From the NCBI RefSeq assembly GCF_949987535.1, contig NC_080070.1:7126016-7190015 (forward strand): a DNA stretch of 64,000 bases. Direction: 5' to 3'. The notes below the pieces were generated by a model. The model had not been told where the DNA came from, searched no databases, and worked only from the letters and a program-made list of their open reading frames with translations. The position numbers and the translations under genes are program-made. Below, in pieces: positions 34,866 through 46,666 of this stretch. Position 1 is the stretch's first letter. Every line of letters begins with the position of its first letter. The stretch is from Balaenoptera acutorostrata. Taxonomy: Eukaryota; Chordata; Mammalia; Artiodactyla; Balaenopteridae.

Positions 34866-34959
34866 AGAAAAAGAAAACCCAAAATTATTAATACTGGATT
34901 TCTCATCTTACATTCACCTGAAAAGAATCATCATAGATTAGTTAACCTAGGAGCCTCTT

Positions 34960-36925
34960 ACTGGGATATTAGCTGATGAGTTGACTTCTGGGTCCCATCA
35001 AAATTCCAGATGGCTTATTTGCAGAAATTGATAAGCTCATTCTAAAATTCACATAGAAGTTCAAGGGATCCTGAGTAGCCCAAAACAATCTTGAAAAAAA
35101 AGAACAAAGCTGAAGGACTCACACTTTCTGATTTTGAAACTTCCTACAAAGTGACAGTAATCAAAACAGTGTGTACTGGTATAAAGATAAGATATAGATC
35201 AATGGAATATAATTAAAATAAAATTCTCACATTTATGGTCGATTGATTTTTTTGACAAAAGTACCAAGACAATTCAATGGGGGTAAAAAAATGGTCTTTT
35301 TAACAAATGGTGCTGGGACAACTGGACTTCCACATGCAAAGGTATGATGTTGGACCCCCGCCTCACAATTTATACAAAAATTAACGGAAAATGAGTCACA
35401 GACCTGAATGTAAGAGTCAAAACTATAAAACTCTTAGAAGAAAAATGGGCATAAGCCTCCATGTCCTTGGATTAGGCAATGGTTGTTTAGATATGACACC
35501 AGAATAACAAACGACAAAAGAAAAAATAGGTAAATTGAATTTCCTCAAAATTAAAATTTTTTGAGCTTCAAAAGAACCTTTCAATAAAGTGAACATACAA
35601 CCTACAGAATGGGAGAAAATATCTGTGAATATAATAATTGATGAGGGACCTATATCTAGAATATATATAGTACTTTTACAACCCAATTTTAAAATGGGCA
35701 ATTTTTTTAAACTGATTTAAAAATGAGCAAAGGATTAGGGCTTCCCTGGTGGCCCAGTGGTTGAGAATCTGCCTGCCAATGCAGGGGACACGGGTTCGAG
35801 CCCTGGTCTGGGAAGATCCCACACGCCGCGGAGCAACTGGGCCCGTGAGCCACAACTACTGAGCCTGCGTGTCTGGAGCCTGTGCTCCGCAACAAGAGAG
35901 GCCACGATAGTGAGAGGCCCGCGCACCGCGATGAAGAGTGGCCCCCGCTCAACGCAACTAGAGAAAGCCCTCGCACAGAAACGAAGACCCAACACAGCCA
36001 AAATAAATAAATAAATAAATAAATTTATTAAAAAAAAAAGTAAACAGGAGATTTAAAAAAATGAGCAAAGGATTTGAATACACATTTCTCCAAAGCAGAT
36101 ATACAAATGGCCAATAGCACAAGAAGAAATGCTCAGCATCACTGATCATTAGGGAAATGCAAATCAAAAGCACCATCAGATACCACCTCACACCTGTTAG
36201 AATGGCTACTATCAAAACAAAACAAAACAAACAGAAAATGGTAAGTGTTGGTGAAGTTGTGGAGAAATTGGACCCGTTATGCACTGTTGGTAGAAAAGTA
36301 TAATGGTGCAGCTGCTGTGGAAAACATTATGATGGTTCCTCAAAACATTAAAAATAGAACCCATATGATCCAGCAATTCAGCTTCCGAGTATATGCCCCT
36401 AAAGAATTGAAAGCAGGGTCTCAAAGAGATATTTGTGCAGCCATGGTCGTAGCAGCATGACTCACAATAGCCATAAGGTGGCAGCAACCCAAGTGTCCCT
36501 CCACAGAGGAATGGATCAGCAAAATACCATCTATACATACAATGGAATATTACTCACCTCTAAAATGGAAGAAAATTGTGACACATGCTACAACACGGAT
36601 GAATCTTGATGACTGACATTATGCTAAGTAAAATAAGCCAGTCACATAAAGACAAATAGTGTATGATTCTACTTATATAAGGTACCTAGAATAGTCAGAT
36701 TCATAGAGACAGAAAGAAGAATGGTAGTTGCCCAGAGCTGGAGCTGGGGGAAATGGGGAGTAATTGTTTGATGGGTATGGAGTTTTAGTTCTGCAAGATC
36801 AAAAGAGTTCTGGAGATTGGCTATACAATAATGTGAATGTACATACTGACTCTGAAATGTACACTTAAAAATGGTTAAAATGGTAAATTTTATGTTATGT
36901 GTATTTTACCACAATTTAAAAAAAT
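34960..36925 (+). mobile_element. Old L1 ORF2 3' relic, split by a SINE
   Basis: A decayed L1 C-terminal reading text runs through 35070-35700 (reverse-transcriptase tail), 36060-36640 (Cys-rich end, many stops) and a 3' UTR to about 36925. The SINE at 35738-36049 interrupts it. Confidence 0.75.
35738..36049 (+). mobile_element. CHR-type SINE
   Basis: Complete copy ending in AAATAAATAAAT and an A run. The flanking duplication is unusually long (about 23 bp: gatttaaaaatgagcaaagg plus att) at 35714-35736 and about 36050-36073. Confidence 0.94.
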
Positions 36926-37840
36926 TGTAATGGGCAAAGTTCTGAATAGACATGGCTCCAAAGAAGACATACAAATGACCAATATGCACATGAAAAGATG
37001 CTCAACATCATTAGCCATTAAGGAAATGTAAATCAAAACCACGGTGAGACACCACTCCACACCCATAGATAGCTATAATAAGAAAGAGAATCAGTGTTGG
37101 TGAGGATGTGGAGAAATCAGAACCCTCTTACACTGCGGGTGGGAATGAAAAGTGGTGCAGCTTCTTTGGAAAAACAATTTAGCAGTTCCTTAGATATACA
37201 TATAGCTGATTCACTTCATTGTACAGCAGAAACTAACACAACATTGTAAAGCAATTATCCTCCAATAAAAATATATATTAAATAGTTGGCCCAGCAATTC
37301 TACTCTTAGAATTCCACTCAAGAGAAATGAAAATATCCATCCACACAAAAATCTGTACACAAATGTTCACAGCAGCATTTTTGATAATCGTCAAAGAGCG
37401 GAAAAAATCTAAATGTCTATCAAGTGATGAACTGATAAATAAAATTGGGTTTATCCATACAATGCAGTAACAAGGAATGATATACTATTCATGCTACAAC
37501 ATGGATGAACCTTAAAAAACATTATGTGAGTAAAAGAAGCCAGTAACAACTGACCACATATTATATGACTGTTTATTTGAAATGTCCAACATAGGCAAAT
37601 CTGTAGAGGCGGAAAGTGGATTAGTGGTTACCTAGGGCTGAGTGGGAGTGTGTAGGGGCAAATGGGGAATGACTGCTATTAGGTACAGGGTTTCTTTTTG
37701 GAGTGATGAAAATATCCTAAACTTAGGTCATAGTGATGGTTGCATAACTCTGTGAACATAAGAAACCACTGAATTGTACACTTTAAATGGATGGATTTAA
37801 TGTTATGTGAATTATATCTCAGTAAAGATGCAACTTGTAA
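36926..37840 (+). mobile_element. Old L1 3' relic, second copy
   Basis: 'aatgggcaaagttctgaata ... aagaagacatacaaatgacc' starts a second copy of the L1 ORF2 end, followed by 3' UTR text to about 37840. A small piece of a younger L1 3' end lies inside at 37193-37280. Confidence 0.75.
37193..37280 (+). mobile_element. Very short L1 3'-end insertion
   Basis: 'ctgattcacttcattgtacagcagaaactaacacaacattgtaaag ... ccaataaaaatatatattaaa' is the extreme 3' end of a younger L1, embedded where the older L1 text should be continuous. A duplication at its edges is unclear. Confidence 0.6.
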
Positions 37841-38960
37841 TAAAAGCTAAAAGAATCAATTCTAGATTAAAGATCTAACTGTGTAAAAGCTAAACTGTAA
37901 ACACCTTAGAATAAAAAATTGAGGCATATCCTTAAGGCATTGGGTAGGGAAGAAAACAAACAAACAAAAAAAGTGCAAACCCTAAAAATAAAAGTACTAA
38001 ATTTGATTATATTTAAAAATAAACGTTTGTGCAACATATATTACCATGAAAAATGTTAAGACAAGAGACAGACTGGGAGAAGATATTTGCCATGTGCACA
38101 ACCAACAATGTATTATGCGGATGGTAACTCAAGAAACATAAAATGTATGCTTACAACAGCACAAAGGATGGTGGATAAATTCCTGTGAGATTAAAGCGCC
38201 ACAGGTGGAGTAGTATAATTTACGTGAAGCAGGCTGTTGAAAATTAAAGATGTATATTGTAAAATGTAGAGCAACCATTAAAAATGATGTATAACTAATA
38301 AGTGAGTGATGAAAATAGAATTACTTTAAAAAAAAATAAATACTCAATCCAAAAGCAGGCAAAAGAAAAGAAAAGAAAAAAGTATCACTGAATGCCTGGA
38401 ACACAGAAAACAACTATGGTAAGTAAGATGGGAGACTTAAATGCAATCCTATCAGCAATCACCTTAAGTGTCTGGTGATAGAATTAATGTCCGGAATATG
38501 ATTTTAAACACCTATAAACCAATAAGAAAAAGGCTTCACAACAGAAATACTGGCAACGGATATGAAGAGAAAATTCACAGAGGAAGAAACCAAATCTCTC
38601 GTAAATATGAAAAGATGTTCAACTTCCTTAATAATCAGGGAAATACAAATATAAATAAAAAGTAAAATAATGAACTGCCATTTCACACTCATCCTGCTGG
38701 CAAAGGTTTTAAGTCCATTATCAGTAAGTGTTGGCAAGGATGTGAAAACAGGACCTAGGCACTGCTGGTGGGAGTGCCACTGGGCCCCCTCTCTTTGGTG
38801 AGCACTTTGGCGAGCCCAGGGAAGATGAAAGCACTCCTGTCCCCAGTACTGAGTGTCTCTGTGTCTCGGTGTCACTCTGAGAGCAGCTCTGCACGGTGGG
38901 CAAAGAGACATTTATGCAGATTCCCCTCTGGGGAATGGAAAGTAAACTGGACTTTATTTA
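37841..38960 (+). mobile_element. Old L1 ORF2 C-terminal relic
   Basis: Decayed L1 text ('gaggcatatccttaaggcat', 'gaaaagatgttcaacttcct', 'gtgttggcaaggatgtgaaa') with many stops. The end is diffuse near 38960. Confidence 0.6.
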
Positions 38961-39930
38961 TTCAATGAAATACTATACAGTGGTTAAAACGAATGAGCCA
39001 GATATGCTTGTTTAAACATGACTCTATCTCAAAAACATAATGATGTACGAAAAAAAGCAAGTTCCAACAGGATATGGACTGAAGTACATCATTCACATAA
39101 AAATTTAAAATACCCAAACCAGTGGTATACACTGTTTACTGACACGTGGTAGGAGAAGCACCGGGAAGGGAAGGGAAAGGATTGGGTGGCCCCGGCCTTC
39201 TCTCTACCCGTTACTTTCCATTTTTAAAGAGAGATCTGAGCTGACAGCAGACTAAGTCTTGCTCCTGTTGCCTCCCAGGGCAAGTGCCCTGGCCGGGACC
39301 ACCGCCCCCACCCCCCAACCCCGGGTGCCTTTAGGTGAACAAATATAGTCTACTTTTGTCTTTCCTTAAGTTAGTTACAGTTGGGTTTTCATCACTTGTA
39401 ACCAGGAGGCCTGCTTATACATTCTTTTTCAGGTCATTACCCGTTCATGCCACCTTGTACGTACTCCCTAAAAATGTGTATAACTGAACCTGTCCAGGAA
39501 AGGGAGTCGCCAGCTCCAGGCTCTCCCATTCCTTTTGGGATCGCTCTGCTGGTTAGAAAGAGCATTCCTACAAGGGACCGAAAGAGCAACTTGGGGTAAA
39601 CAAGTCACTTCCCCCCCCCCACGCCGCCCCCGGCCTCAGTTTCCTCCCAGACGCTGGGTCTGCCCCCTCCAGCCCCAGCTCTCTCTCTGATTCTCGGCAT
39701 TCTGTCCTTTCAGGTCGAAAACAACACTCGGGCGTTTCACAAAAGCACCCAACCCCCTTGCTCCCCTGGAACCCGGGCTGCACGGAGCCGGTCACATGAA
39801 CTCCGGGCTTTCTTTAGTGTGACGGGTTTTTTAGATCCCTTTGTGAGCGCAGGTTTTGAAAGGGAACGACCCGGGTTCTGGGTTTGAGAGGAGCGGGGGG
39901 ATCTGGCGGTAGGAAGGCTGTCGGAGCCAA
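38961..39930 (+). other. Upstream flank of ZNF777
   Basis: Sequence changes from AT-rich to GC-rich. 39300-39330 and 39600-39640 have C-rich runs. No exon assigned. Confidence 0.5.
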
Positions 39931-40231
39931 TCAAGCCGCCTCCAGACCCCAGCACGTCGCCTCGGCCGCGCGCTGATATTTCTCCTCCGCTCTCCCGCCT
40001 CCGGGTCTCGCCCTAGGGTGCTCGGGGAGGCGAGGACCCCAGGTGAGAGGCCGGGGGCCCCGGGGGGGTGGGAGGCCCGAGCGGTTCGGCCCGGGCGGCA
40101 CGACGGGCTGGCCCGGGGCTCAGGGCGTGTCCGTCGCCGCCTGGCTGCTCGCTCGACACTGTTCGCTCCTACCGGCTGTAGATGGAGCTGTCTGGGTTCC
40201 TGCAGCCTCCGACGAGCCTCGGAGTGTTTCT

Positions 40232-40330
40232 CTTTAAACGGCCTGAGAGGGACATGCCTCCCAGGATGCAGTTTGTATCAACATGGCAGCTGCTGTGCAG
40301 CTCCCCTGCTGAAGAGGCGCCGGGACGGCA
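40232..40330 (+). promoter_or_regulatory. Conserved-looking promoter or 5' UTR element with ZNF143/THAP11-like core
   Basis: An island of ordinary composition inside the GC-rich block. CCCAGGATGCA at 40261-40271 resembles the CCCAGMATGCA part of ZNF143/THAP11 sites. The same bases start a small frame, MQFVSTW, resembling the N-terminus I remember for paralogue ZNF282. Confidence 0.4.
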
Positions 40331-40640
40331 GCGCAGCTCGCAGCCGGGGCCGGGGCCGGAGCCGGGGTCGCAGGCGCGGCCGCAGAGGGGCCGCGCGCGG
40401 GCCGGGGGCCGGTGCTGAGGGCCGGGGCCCAGCTCGCGGCCGGGGCGCAGCCCGCCGAGCCGCCCGCACCGCCGCGCGACCCGCTCCGACGCCGCCGCCG
40501 GGCTCGGGCGCTCCGTCCCCGCCCGCCCCGCGCGCCCCGAGCAGGCCGGGCCCGACGGCCGCGAGAGCCCGGGCGGGGAAGGCCGGGCCGGGCCGGCGCC
40601 GCCTGCGGAGAGCCCAGGGGCCGGCCTGCGTGGGGCCGCG

Positions 40641-40660
40641 CGGCGGCGGCGGCGGCGGCG
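40641..40660 (+). repeat. CGG trinucleotide run before the predicted start codon
   Basis: Six full CGG units plus CG, 31 bp upstream of the ATG at 40691, within the predicted ZNF777 5' UTR. Confidence 0.85.
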
Positions 40661-40690
40661 ACTCCGGCCCGGGCCGGACAGCACAGGGCC

Positions 40691-40714
40691 ATGGCCGAGG
40701 CGGCCCCGGCTCCG
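40691..40714 (+). CDS. ZNF777: ZNF777 predicted first coding exon (8 codons)
   Basis: ATG in strong context (G at -3 and +4) encodes MAEAAPAP and ends at a GTGAGG donor (40715) in phase 0. Exon 2 begins at 44786 in phase 0 with VQQLD before the familiar MET start, with no stop between. The sister genes ZNF398 and ZNF746 begin, from memory, with MAEAAPAP and MAEAVAAP, which supports this as a true ancestral first exon. The human ZNF777 reference protein I remember starts later (MENQRSS). So this could be translated N-terminal extension or, if the exon start lies elsewhere, only 5' UTR. Confidence 0.6.
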
Positions 40715-41480
40715 GTGAGGGCGGCCCGCGCGCGCACGGACGCGCGGACTCGGGGCCCTGGGGACGGCCTGCGCGTCCCGGGCTCGGCGGCCCGGCCTGG
40801 GGTCTCGGTAAGGGACGGAAACGCCGCGACGTGGGGGCGGGGGACCCGGAGGGCTCGCGCGCCCCTGCTCGGGAGGGGGGCGCTGCGCGAGGGGAGCCGG
40901 CCGCCGTCCGGGCGCGGCTGCGGGGACGCCAGGGGCCTGGCACGCACGCGGGCCCGGAGGCGGGCGCCCGGGCGGCGCGCCTCGTTCCCTGCGGAGACGG
41001 CGCCGCGTCCGTCGGGGTTGCCGCCGCACGTTTTCCGCAGAGCTCGGCCCCGCCGAGCCTCCCGCGGCCGGAGCGCGGCGCTGACGCGGCTCTCCCCATT
41101 TCGCAGAGCGGAGACACTGAGGCACGGACACCTGGCGGCGACCGGCCTTGCCTGCCCCAAGGTCACGTAGCGAGTCATCCGTGGCTCGGCGCCCGCGTCC
41201 GCAGAAATGCCTGCCTCTGGGCCGCGGGCCTGGACGGGGAGGGGGCGGCCCTGGCGGCGGCGGCCTCCCCTGCGGTGGGGGCCGGGGCCGGCGCTCGGGC
41301 GACGCGGCCCGTCGGGGGGGGAGGTGACGGCCGTGTGGGAGGCCGGGCAGCGCCCAGCCGAGCGTCCTCGGCGTGAAGAGCAGGTGACCCTCGGGCTCGG
41401 GCGCCTCGGCCTCCAGTCTGCGTCCGGGGGACCCGGTCGAATTCTGGGTGTTGGGACGGATGGGGTCTGGGGAGCAGGCT

Positions 41481-42824
41481 ACTAAGGGTTTGGGGGCTGG
41501 TTTGCCTCTTCAGTGGACCACTTTTAAAAATCAGTCTCAAAGTCTCCCCGCAGACCTGCTCTTTGAGATGCAGTAGCCGTGTTGTGAGGAGGATTGCTGC
41601 ATGGGGGGCAGTGCCCTGAGCCTCAGTTTCCTGTTGTGTGCAGGAAGGGGTCGGGATATAGAGCTTTCTAAAGAGCCTCTCAGGTCTTACAAAGAAATGA
41701 TCATAATAATAAGAATGATAATGATAATATTAATAATAAAACTCTTGGGAAAATAAAATTAAATGATTTTTAAATGCTTAGATTTCCAGGACCCTTGAAT
41801 GGTATATAATTCTGGGTGAACCACACTGGGTCATACAAGACAATGGCATGGCTTTCTTTATAAGTCAGGTATAATTATGTATTTTTCTGCGAATGAATGA
41901 ATCCTGGAGACCCCATCCTCTTAGGATACATGGGGTAGGGAAGGTGGGTTAAATCCTGTGAAATGGAATTCTCCCCCTACCCCCAAGAGTTTGCGAATGC
42001 AAGTTTATTAATCTCACATTTTATATTTACAGCTCCATTCCTCTCTTTGGCCATTTCTTTCTGCTCAGGGTAGTATCAAGCCACAGGTTTACTGGGACTG
42101 GTGAAATTACAGCAAGGGGCTTTTATTTGGGGGTGGTGGAGGGGTTGTGCTCCTGTGGGCCCCCCATTGCTCTACAGTCCTCCAAATCCGGAAATGGACA
42201 GAGACAGTCTAATAATAGAGAGCAAAGAACTGGTATTTTCCTTTGCGCTCTGAGTAGACTAGTTAGTAAAGATGTCTTGCGCTAATGGCTTAATTTACTG
42301 TCCTGAAGCTTCTCTACATTGTTGCAGTTAAGCCCCTGTATTACTCAGGGGGACTAGCGTGGCCCCTGGGGATTTCCCCTTCCTCCTACTAGTTGTAGGC
42401 AGATACCCTAATCCCCCTGTGAGGACAGGGCCATACATGTGCCTATTGTGTTGCATTATGTTCTTCACTTTCCCTGTGTCTGAGGCTCCCATCCCAGAGG
42501 GTCGTCCAGCCTTGCCCTCGCCTGTGCAGAGTTGAGAGGTGGCTTAGTTGTTGACGAGCCTTCAGTTTCAGGGCTCTGTGATTCCCTTGAGAGTGCTCGT
42601 GGGATTTTGTGTATGTGCCCATGTGTGTTTTTTGAGGGGGAGAATCTGTAGTTTTCATTAGCTTTTCAAAGGGGTCCCTGACCCCAGCATTAGATGGAAA
42701 TGTCTACGGGCAGGGCCTTCCCACAGGTCTTTGTTTAATCTCCAAGCCTCCGAATCTTAGAGGTAAAGAGGATTCAGAACACATACTGACCAGCTGTCTC
42801 ATCTGACAGATGAGGCCTAGAGGC
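41481..42824 (+). other. ZNF777: ZNF777 intron 1, left part
   Basis: Mostly unique. A short AT-rich (ATA/ATG)-type microsatellite lies at 41700-41745. No exon recognised. Confidence 0.5.
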
Positions 42825-43040
42825 GACCTACAGTGTAGGCGGAAGCCCAGGCTCTGGAGCCAGACTGCTGTGTGACCTTGGGCCAGTTACTTGGCCTCTC
42901 CAAGCCTCCACAACTTCCTGTGCTAAGTGTGGATAAGAATTCTAGTGGTCCCTGTTTATAGGGTTTTGTGAAGAGTAAATTAGATAACCCTTTAAAACAC
43001 AGTTCATGACACATAACAAATGCCAGATAATTGTCAGGGC
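42825..43040 (+). mobile_element. MIR SINE
   Basis: 'ctgctgtgtgaccttgggcc', 'cttggcctctccaagcctcc', 'gggttttgtgaagagtaaat' and 'gacacataacaaatgccaga' in order fit a MIR in the + direction. Confidence 0.8.
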
Positions 43041-44304
43041 TGACTAATCAGCCCTCACATCTGGTTCCCTGCAAAGCTATTGGATCGTACTACCTCAAAA
43101 ACCTTTTGCCTGAACAAGGTCTTAAATCTTCAATCCTTGTCGTAAAAGCGTGATGCTGTCTCAGATAAGCTACACATAAGTGAATGAATGAACAAGTGAA
43201 AGAAAGAAAGCAACAGAAGGCATAAATAGGTTTAGATGAGTCTTTGATAGATGACTCAAGGAACTTCGTTATTAACTCTAATAATTTCTTTGTAACCCAG
43301 TCATTTATACTATTCATCCAGCACTTATCTGTTGGGCACATACTGTATTTCAGGGTGGACACCAGGAATATGCTAGTTTTCAAACGAAGAAAAGGGAAAT
43401 TTCAGTTACTTTAAAGCTCACTTGTATGTGGCACACAGTAATCGGCCATTCAGCAGATTCATTGAAGGAAGAGTATGAGGGAATGGACAAACATTGATAT
43501 AGAAGAAATTCTATTCAGTTCCAATAAACATACTGACATTCTGGATAGGTAGATACAGAGCTGGTCACTCGGAAGACCTTGGCTTCACCTCTGTGATGAC
43601 ACAAGCATTCCCTGAACATGGACATGGCGAGGTGGGGAATGGGGAGAGTGTGAATGAGTGAAACCCCCTTCAAGTAATTGAAGGAATCGGTCTTTATCTT
43701 GGTTCTAGTCTCCACCAACCTTGACACAGCTCACAGAACTGGTTGACTTCAGCTTTGCCTCTGGTCCTTCCAGGCCTCCTTGCCTCCTCATTCCCCACCT
43801 CACGAACCATGGGGAGGACTCCGGATGGCCAGGGTCCACCTACCCACCGGGCACCATCAGCCCCGGGAAACTTGGCTCCCTCAGGAGAGTCTGAATGGCC
43901 ACGCCCACACCTGTCTCAGTGTCTGTCTTCTTCTCTGTGTGTAGCAGGAGCCAGCCTGAATGCACGGTAGCCCGTTCAGCCTCTCCAGCAGGGGCTGGGT
44001 CCATTGAACGTGCCTCAAAGGCAAACCTCTTCCATATCAACCCTTTGAGAAATGTTATTAAGTCAACAAGGCAGCTTTTATCACGGAGTCTGGGAAGCTT
44101 AAGGTACTTGTGTGTCATCGCTGTTGGACAAAATGAGGGAAAGAATATGGGCACCACGACTGCCTGATAATACAAGTAGAAGCGGTGGGGCTGGATGTCA
44201 AGTTCACCTTCGGGGTAAGTGCCTTGACAGAACCGGCCCCAGCTTGCTGGCAGTCTTAGGCTAGCCTGGCATTGACAAAATTCTGCTCTATTGTTTTTCA
44301 AAGT
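43041..44304 (+). other. ZNF777: ZNF777 intron 1, middle
   Basis: No exon seen. A possible small MIR/L2-like piece ('gcacttatctgttgggcaca') lies near 43320; the rest looks unique. Confidence 0.45.
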
Positions 44305-44500
44305 TTTATTCTATTTAACCCTCAATGCTTGAAGAACTCAGTGAGGCAGCAGCTGTGTCAGGTATTATGACCCTTATTTGATGGATGAGGACCCTGAGAA
44401 CAGAGAAGTTGAATAAGTGGGCCAGGGCAACCCGGGCAGCATTGGTGTAGACAGGACTGAAAGCCAAGTGTTCTGATTCAAGGCCAGTATCCTTTCTCCT
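44305..44500 (+). mobile_element. MIR SINE
   Basis: 'tatttaaccctcaatgcttg', 'aggtattatgacccttattt', 'gatggatgaggaccctgaga' and 'gggccagggcaacccgggca' follow the MIR order in the + direction. Confidence 0.7.
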
Positions 44501-44785
44501 CTCCCACACCACTACTCATGAGAGGACACCTGTGCGGTGTATGTTGTGAAAAAGGAGATGGCTCTATAGAAGCAGAAAGTGGCATAACCGTCTTTTATTT
44601 GTTGTTAATAGCAGTTGTCATTGATGTGTAGATCAATGCTAGGGTCTCAAGAAGAGATTCATGTCCATGGAACATATCTTATTGCTACGAAGCCTGAAGC
44701 CCTTTTAATGTAGGTGCTTATTTTGGGGATTTATTTGCCAGCTGAACACTGGCCTTCAATCCTGTCCTTTCTTTTTGGAACACAG

Positions 44786-45646
44786 GTCCAGCAGCTGGAC
44801 ATGGAGACCCAACGCTCCTCACCTCTGTCATTCCCCAACGTCGTGCAAGAGGAAACCCCGCGTCAGACCCCTGCCGGACTCCCTCGAGAAACTCTGTTCC
44901 AATCCCACGTTCTTCCCCCCAAAGAAATTCCTTCTCTGTCTCCCGCCATTCCCCGGCAAGGCTCCCTACCCCAGACTCCCAGCGCTCCCAAGCACGAGAC
45001 TTCTGGCCGAATGCCGCACGTGCTCCAGAAGGGACCCTCACTCCTGTATCATGCCGCTTCCGAGCAAGAGACTCAGCTCCAGGGCCCCCTGACTTCCCAA
45101 GAAGAGGCCCCGTATCCACCCCCAGCTGCTGCTGAACCAGAGATCTCACTTCTCTCCCACTCCACCCATCATCAAGAAGCCCCGCTCCACTCCCCCGAAG
45201 TTCCCGAGAGAGACCCCTTGACCCTTTCCCCCACAGTTCCCGAGACTGACATGGACCCCCTGCTCCAGAGCCCGGTCTCCCAAAAGGACACCCCCTTCCA
45301 GATCTCTTCTGCGGCCCAGAAGGACACACCACTCCCGACGGCGGAGATCACCCGCTTGGCCGTGTGGGCTGCCGTCCAAGCGGTGGAGAGGAAACTGGAG
45401 GCCCAAGCCATGCGGCTCCTGACCCTGGAGGGCAGGACCGGGACAAATGAGAAAAAGATAGCCGACTGCGAGAAGACGGCCGTGGAGTTTGCAAACCACC
45501 TGGAGAGCAAATGGGTTGTGCTGGGGACCCTGCTGCAGGAGTACGGGCTGCTGCAGAGGCGGCTGGAGAACATGGAGAACCTGCTGAAGAACAGAAACTT
45601 CTGGATCCTGCGGCTGCCCCCGGGCAGCAATGGAGAAGTTCCCAAG
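44786..45646 (+). CDS. ZNF777: ZNF777 exon 2: Pro/Ser-rich N-terminus and HUB domain
   Basis: Acceptor is ttggaacacag ending at 44785; donor is GTAACT at 45647. The conventional start ATG is at 44801. Residues 1 to about 179 from there are a low-complexity run of Pro, Ser, Glu and Gln with imperfect repeats of about a dozen residues ending in SP. The HUB (DUF3669-type) domain follows from 45338 ([19 protein letters not shown]) to the exon end ([16 protein letters not shown]), a helical segment with [19 protein letters not shown] as likely coiled coil. This domain marks the small 7q36 family ZNF746/777/398/282/212/783 and is thought to mediate protein contacts in the nucleus. It matches my memory of human ZNF777 closely. 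No breaks. Opposite-strand frames are shadows. Confidence 0.95.
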
Positions 45647-46235
45647 GTAACTTTATCCCAACCAGGGCTTCCCAAGGAGTGACCAGGACTGGAGTGTGTT
45701 TTAGGAATTTAATATCAAAGAAAGGGAAAACCACGGTTAAGAAGGAAAACAGTATGACGATACCTAGTCACCAACTTCACATCACTGAGAACAGGACACA
45801 GCAAAACCCAATGATTTCTCCTGTTGATAAAAGCATAGGCTATAGACCAGAGAGACGACCTAGTGATGGGGGCTGTCAGTGTAGAAGGCGTTCAGTCTGT
45901 GATGTCTGAGGATAAAAGGCAAATTGAAGGCCAAGTGGTCGAGCGGTGGACAAGTGTGAACCTGTGTGGTTCCCCGTGGAGGTGGAGGGAGGACTTGGTG
46001 AGATGTTACAGGGCGGTGTCCTGCTCAACATTTTTATCAGTAAACTCATAAATCACGTTAACGCCAGTAAAAATATGATTTCCAGAGGTATCCTAAAAAA
46101 CCAGAGGATGGTTAGATTTTAATATTATTTCCCAGAGGAAAGCACTTAAACGTGAACTGGTTTTCTTTCTGTTCTTTTATGCTACTGCCCCTTTTCACAG
46201 CCTCATGGAGGGAAAACGCGTGGACCGTGTTGCCT
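45647..46235 (+). other. ZNF777: ZNF777 intron 2, left part
   Basis: Unique intronic sequence; no repeat named. Confidence 0.5.
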
Positions 46236-46405
46236 AGGCCAGCACTTTGCAGATTGTATTGTGTACACGAATCACCTGGGGATCTTACTAAATGCTGAAT
46301 CTGAACTAGTGGGTCTCGAGTGGGGCCTGAGAGTCTGCATTTCTAGCAAGTTCCCCAGTGGTGCCATTGCTGCTGGTCTGCGGACCACACTTTACAGCAG
46401 CAAGG
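46236..46405 (+). mobile_element. MER5A-like hAT DNA transposon relic
   Basis: 'gaatcacctggggatcttac', 'gcatttctagcaagttcccc', 'gctgctggtctgcggaccac' and 'actttacagcagcaagg' follow MER5A from end to end in the + direction. Confidence 0.85.
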
Positions 46406-46666
46406 ACTGTCCTGTTAGAGAGGAAGAGGACCAGACATCACGGGGCCCTGACTCTCTCGGGCCAGGACAGTGGCTGAAGCCTCCTGATTTCTAGAGAGGT
46501 CCTTGGTGAAAACCCACAGCTGGGCCTCTGGGCCTTTCCCACTCCAGTCCTGAGCGTTTTGAGCCAGGCCCAGGGGGCCAGAGCCGTTGGCAGCCTTGGG
46601 ATCTGGCAGCTGAGGGCCCGTGATGCCTTCCAGTTGGTCCGAGCTGAGCTTGTTGTGTGGTTTCAG

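Larger units (their letters stand above)
39940..41480 (+). promoter_or_regulatory. ZNF777: CpG island / ZNF777 promoter and first exon
   Basis: A dense CpG, very GC-rich block of about 1.5 kb. It contains many GC-box-like GGGCGG or CCGCCC runs, no obvious TATA box, and the predicted first exon (ends 40714). Open frames of 250-450 codons in all frames here are an effect of the GC content. The transcription start cannot be fixed from sequence alone; it must be upstream of 40691. Confidence 0.85.

Noticed and set aside
40018..41376. 452-codon and similar open frames in the CpG island
   Set aside because: High GC removes stop codons in several frames on both strands at once; the translations are Arg/Gly/Pro/Ala-rich with no domain.
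44714..44800. Upstream in-frame start of the exon 2 open frame at 44714
   Set aside because: It begins in the intron before the AG acceptor at 44784-44785, so the residues before VQQLD are not in the spliced message.
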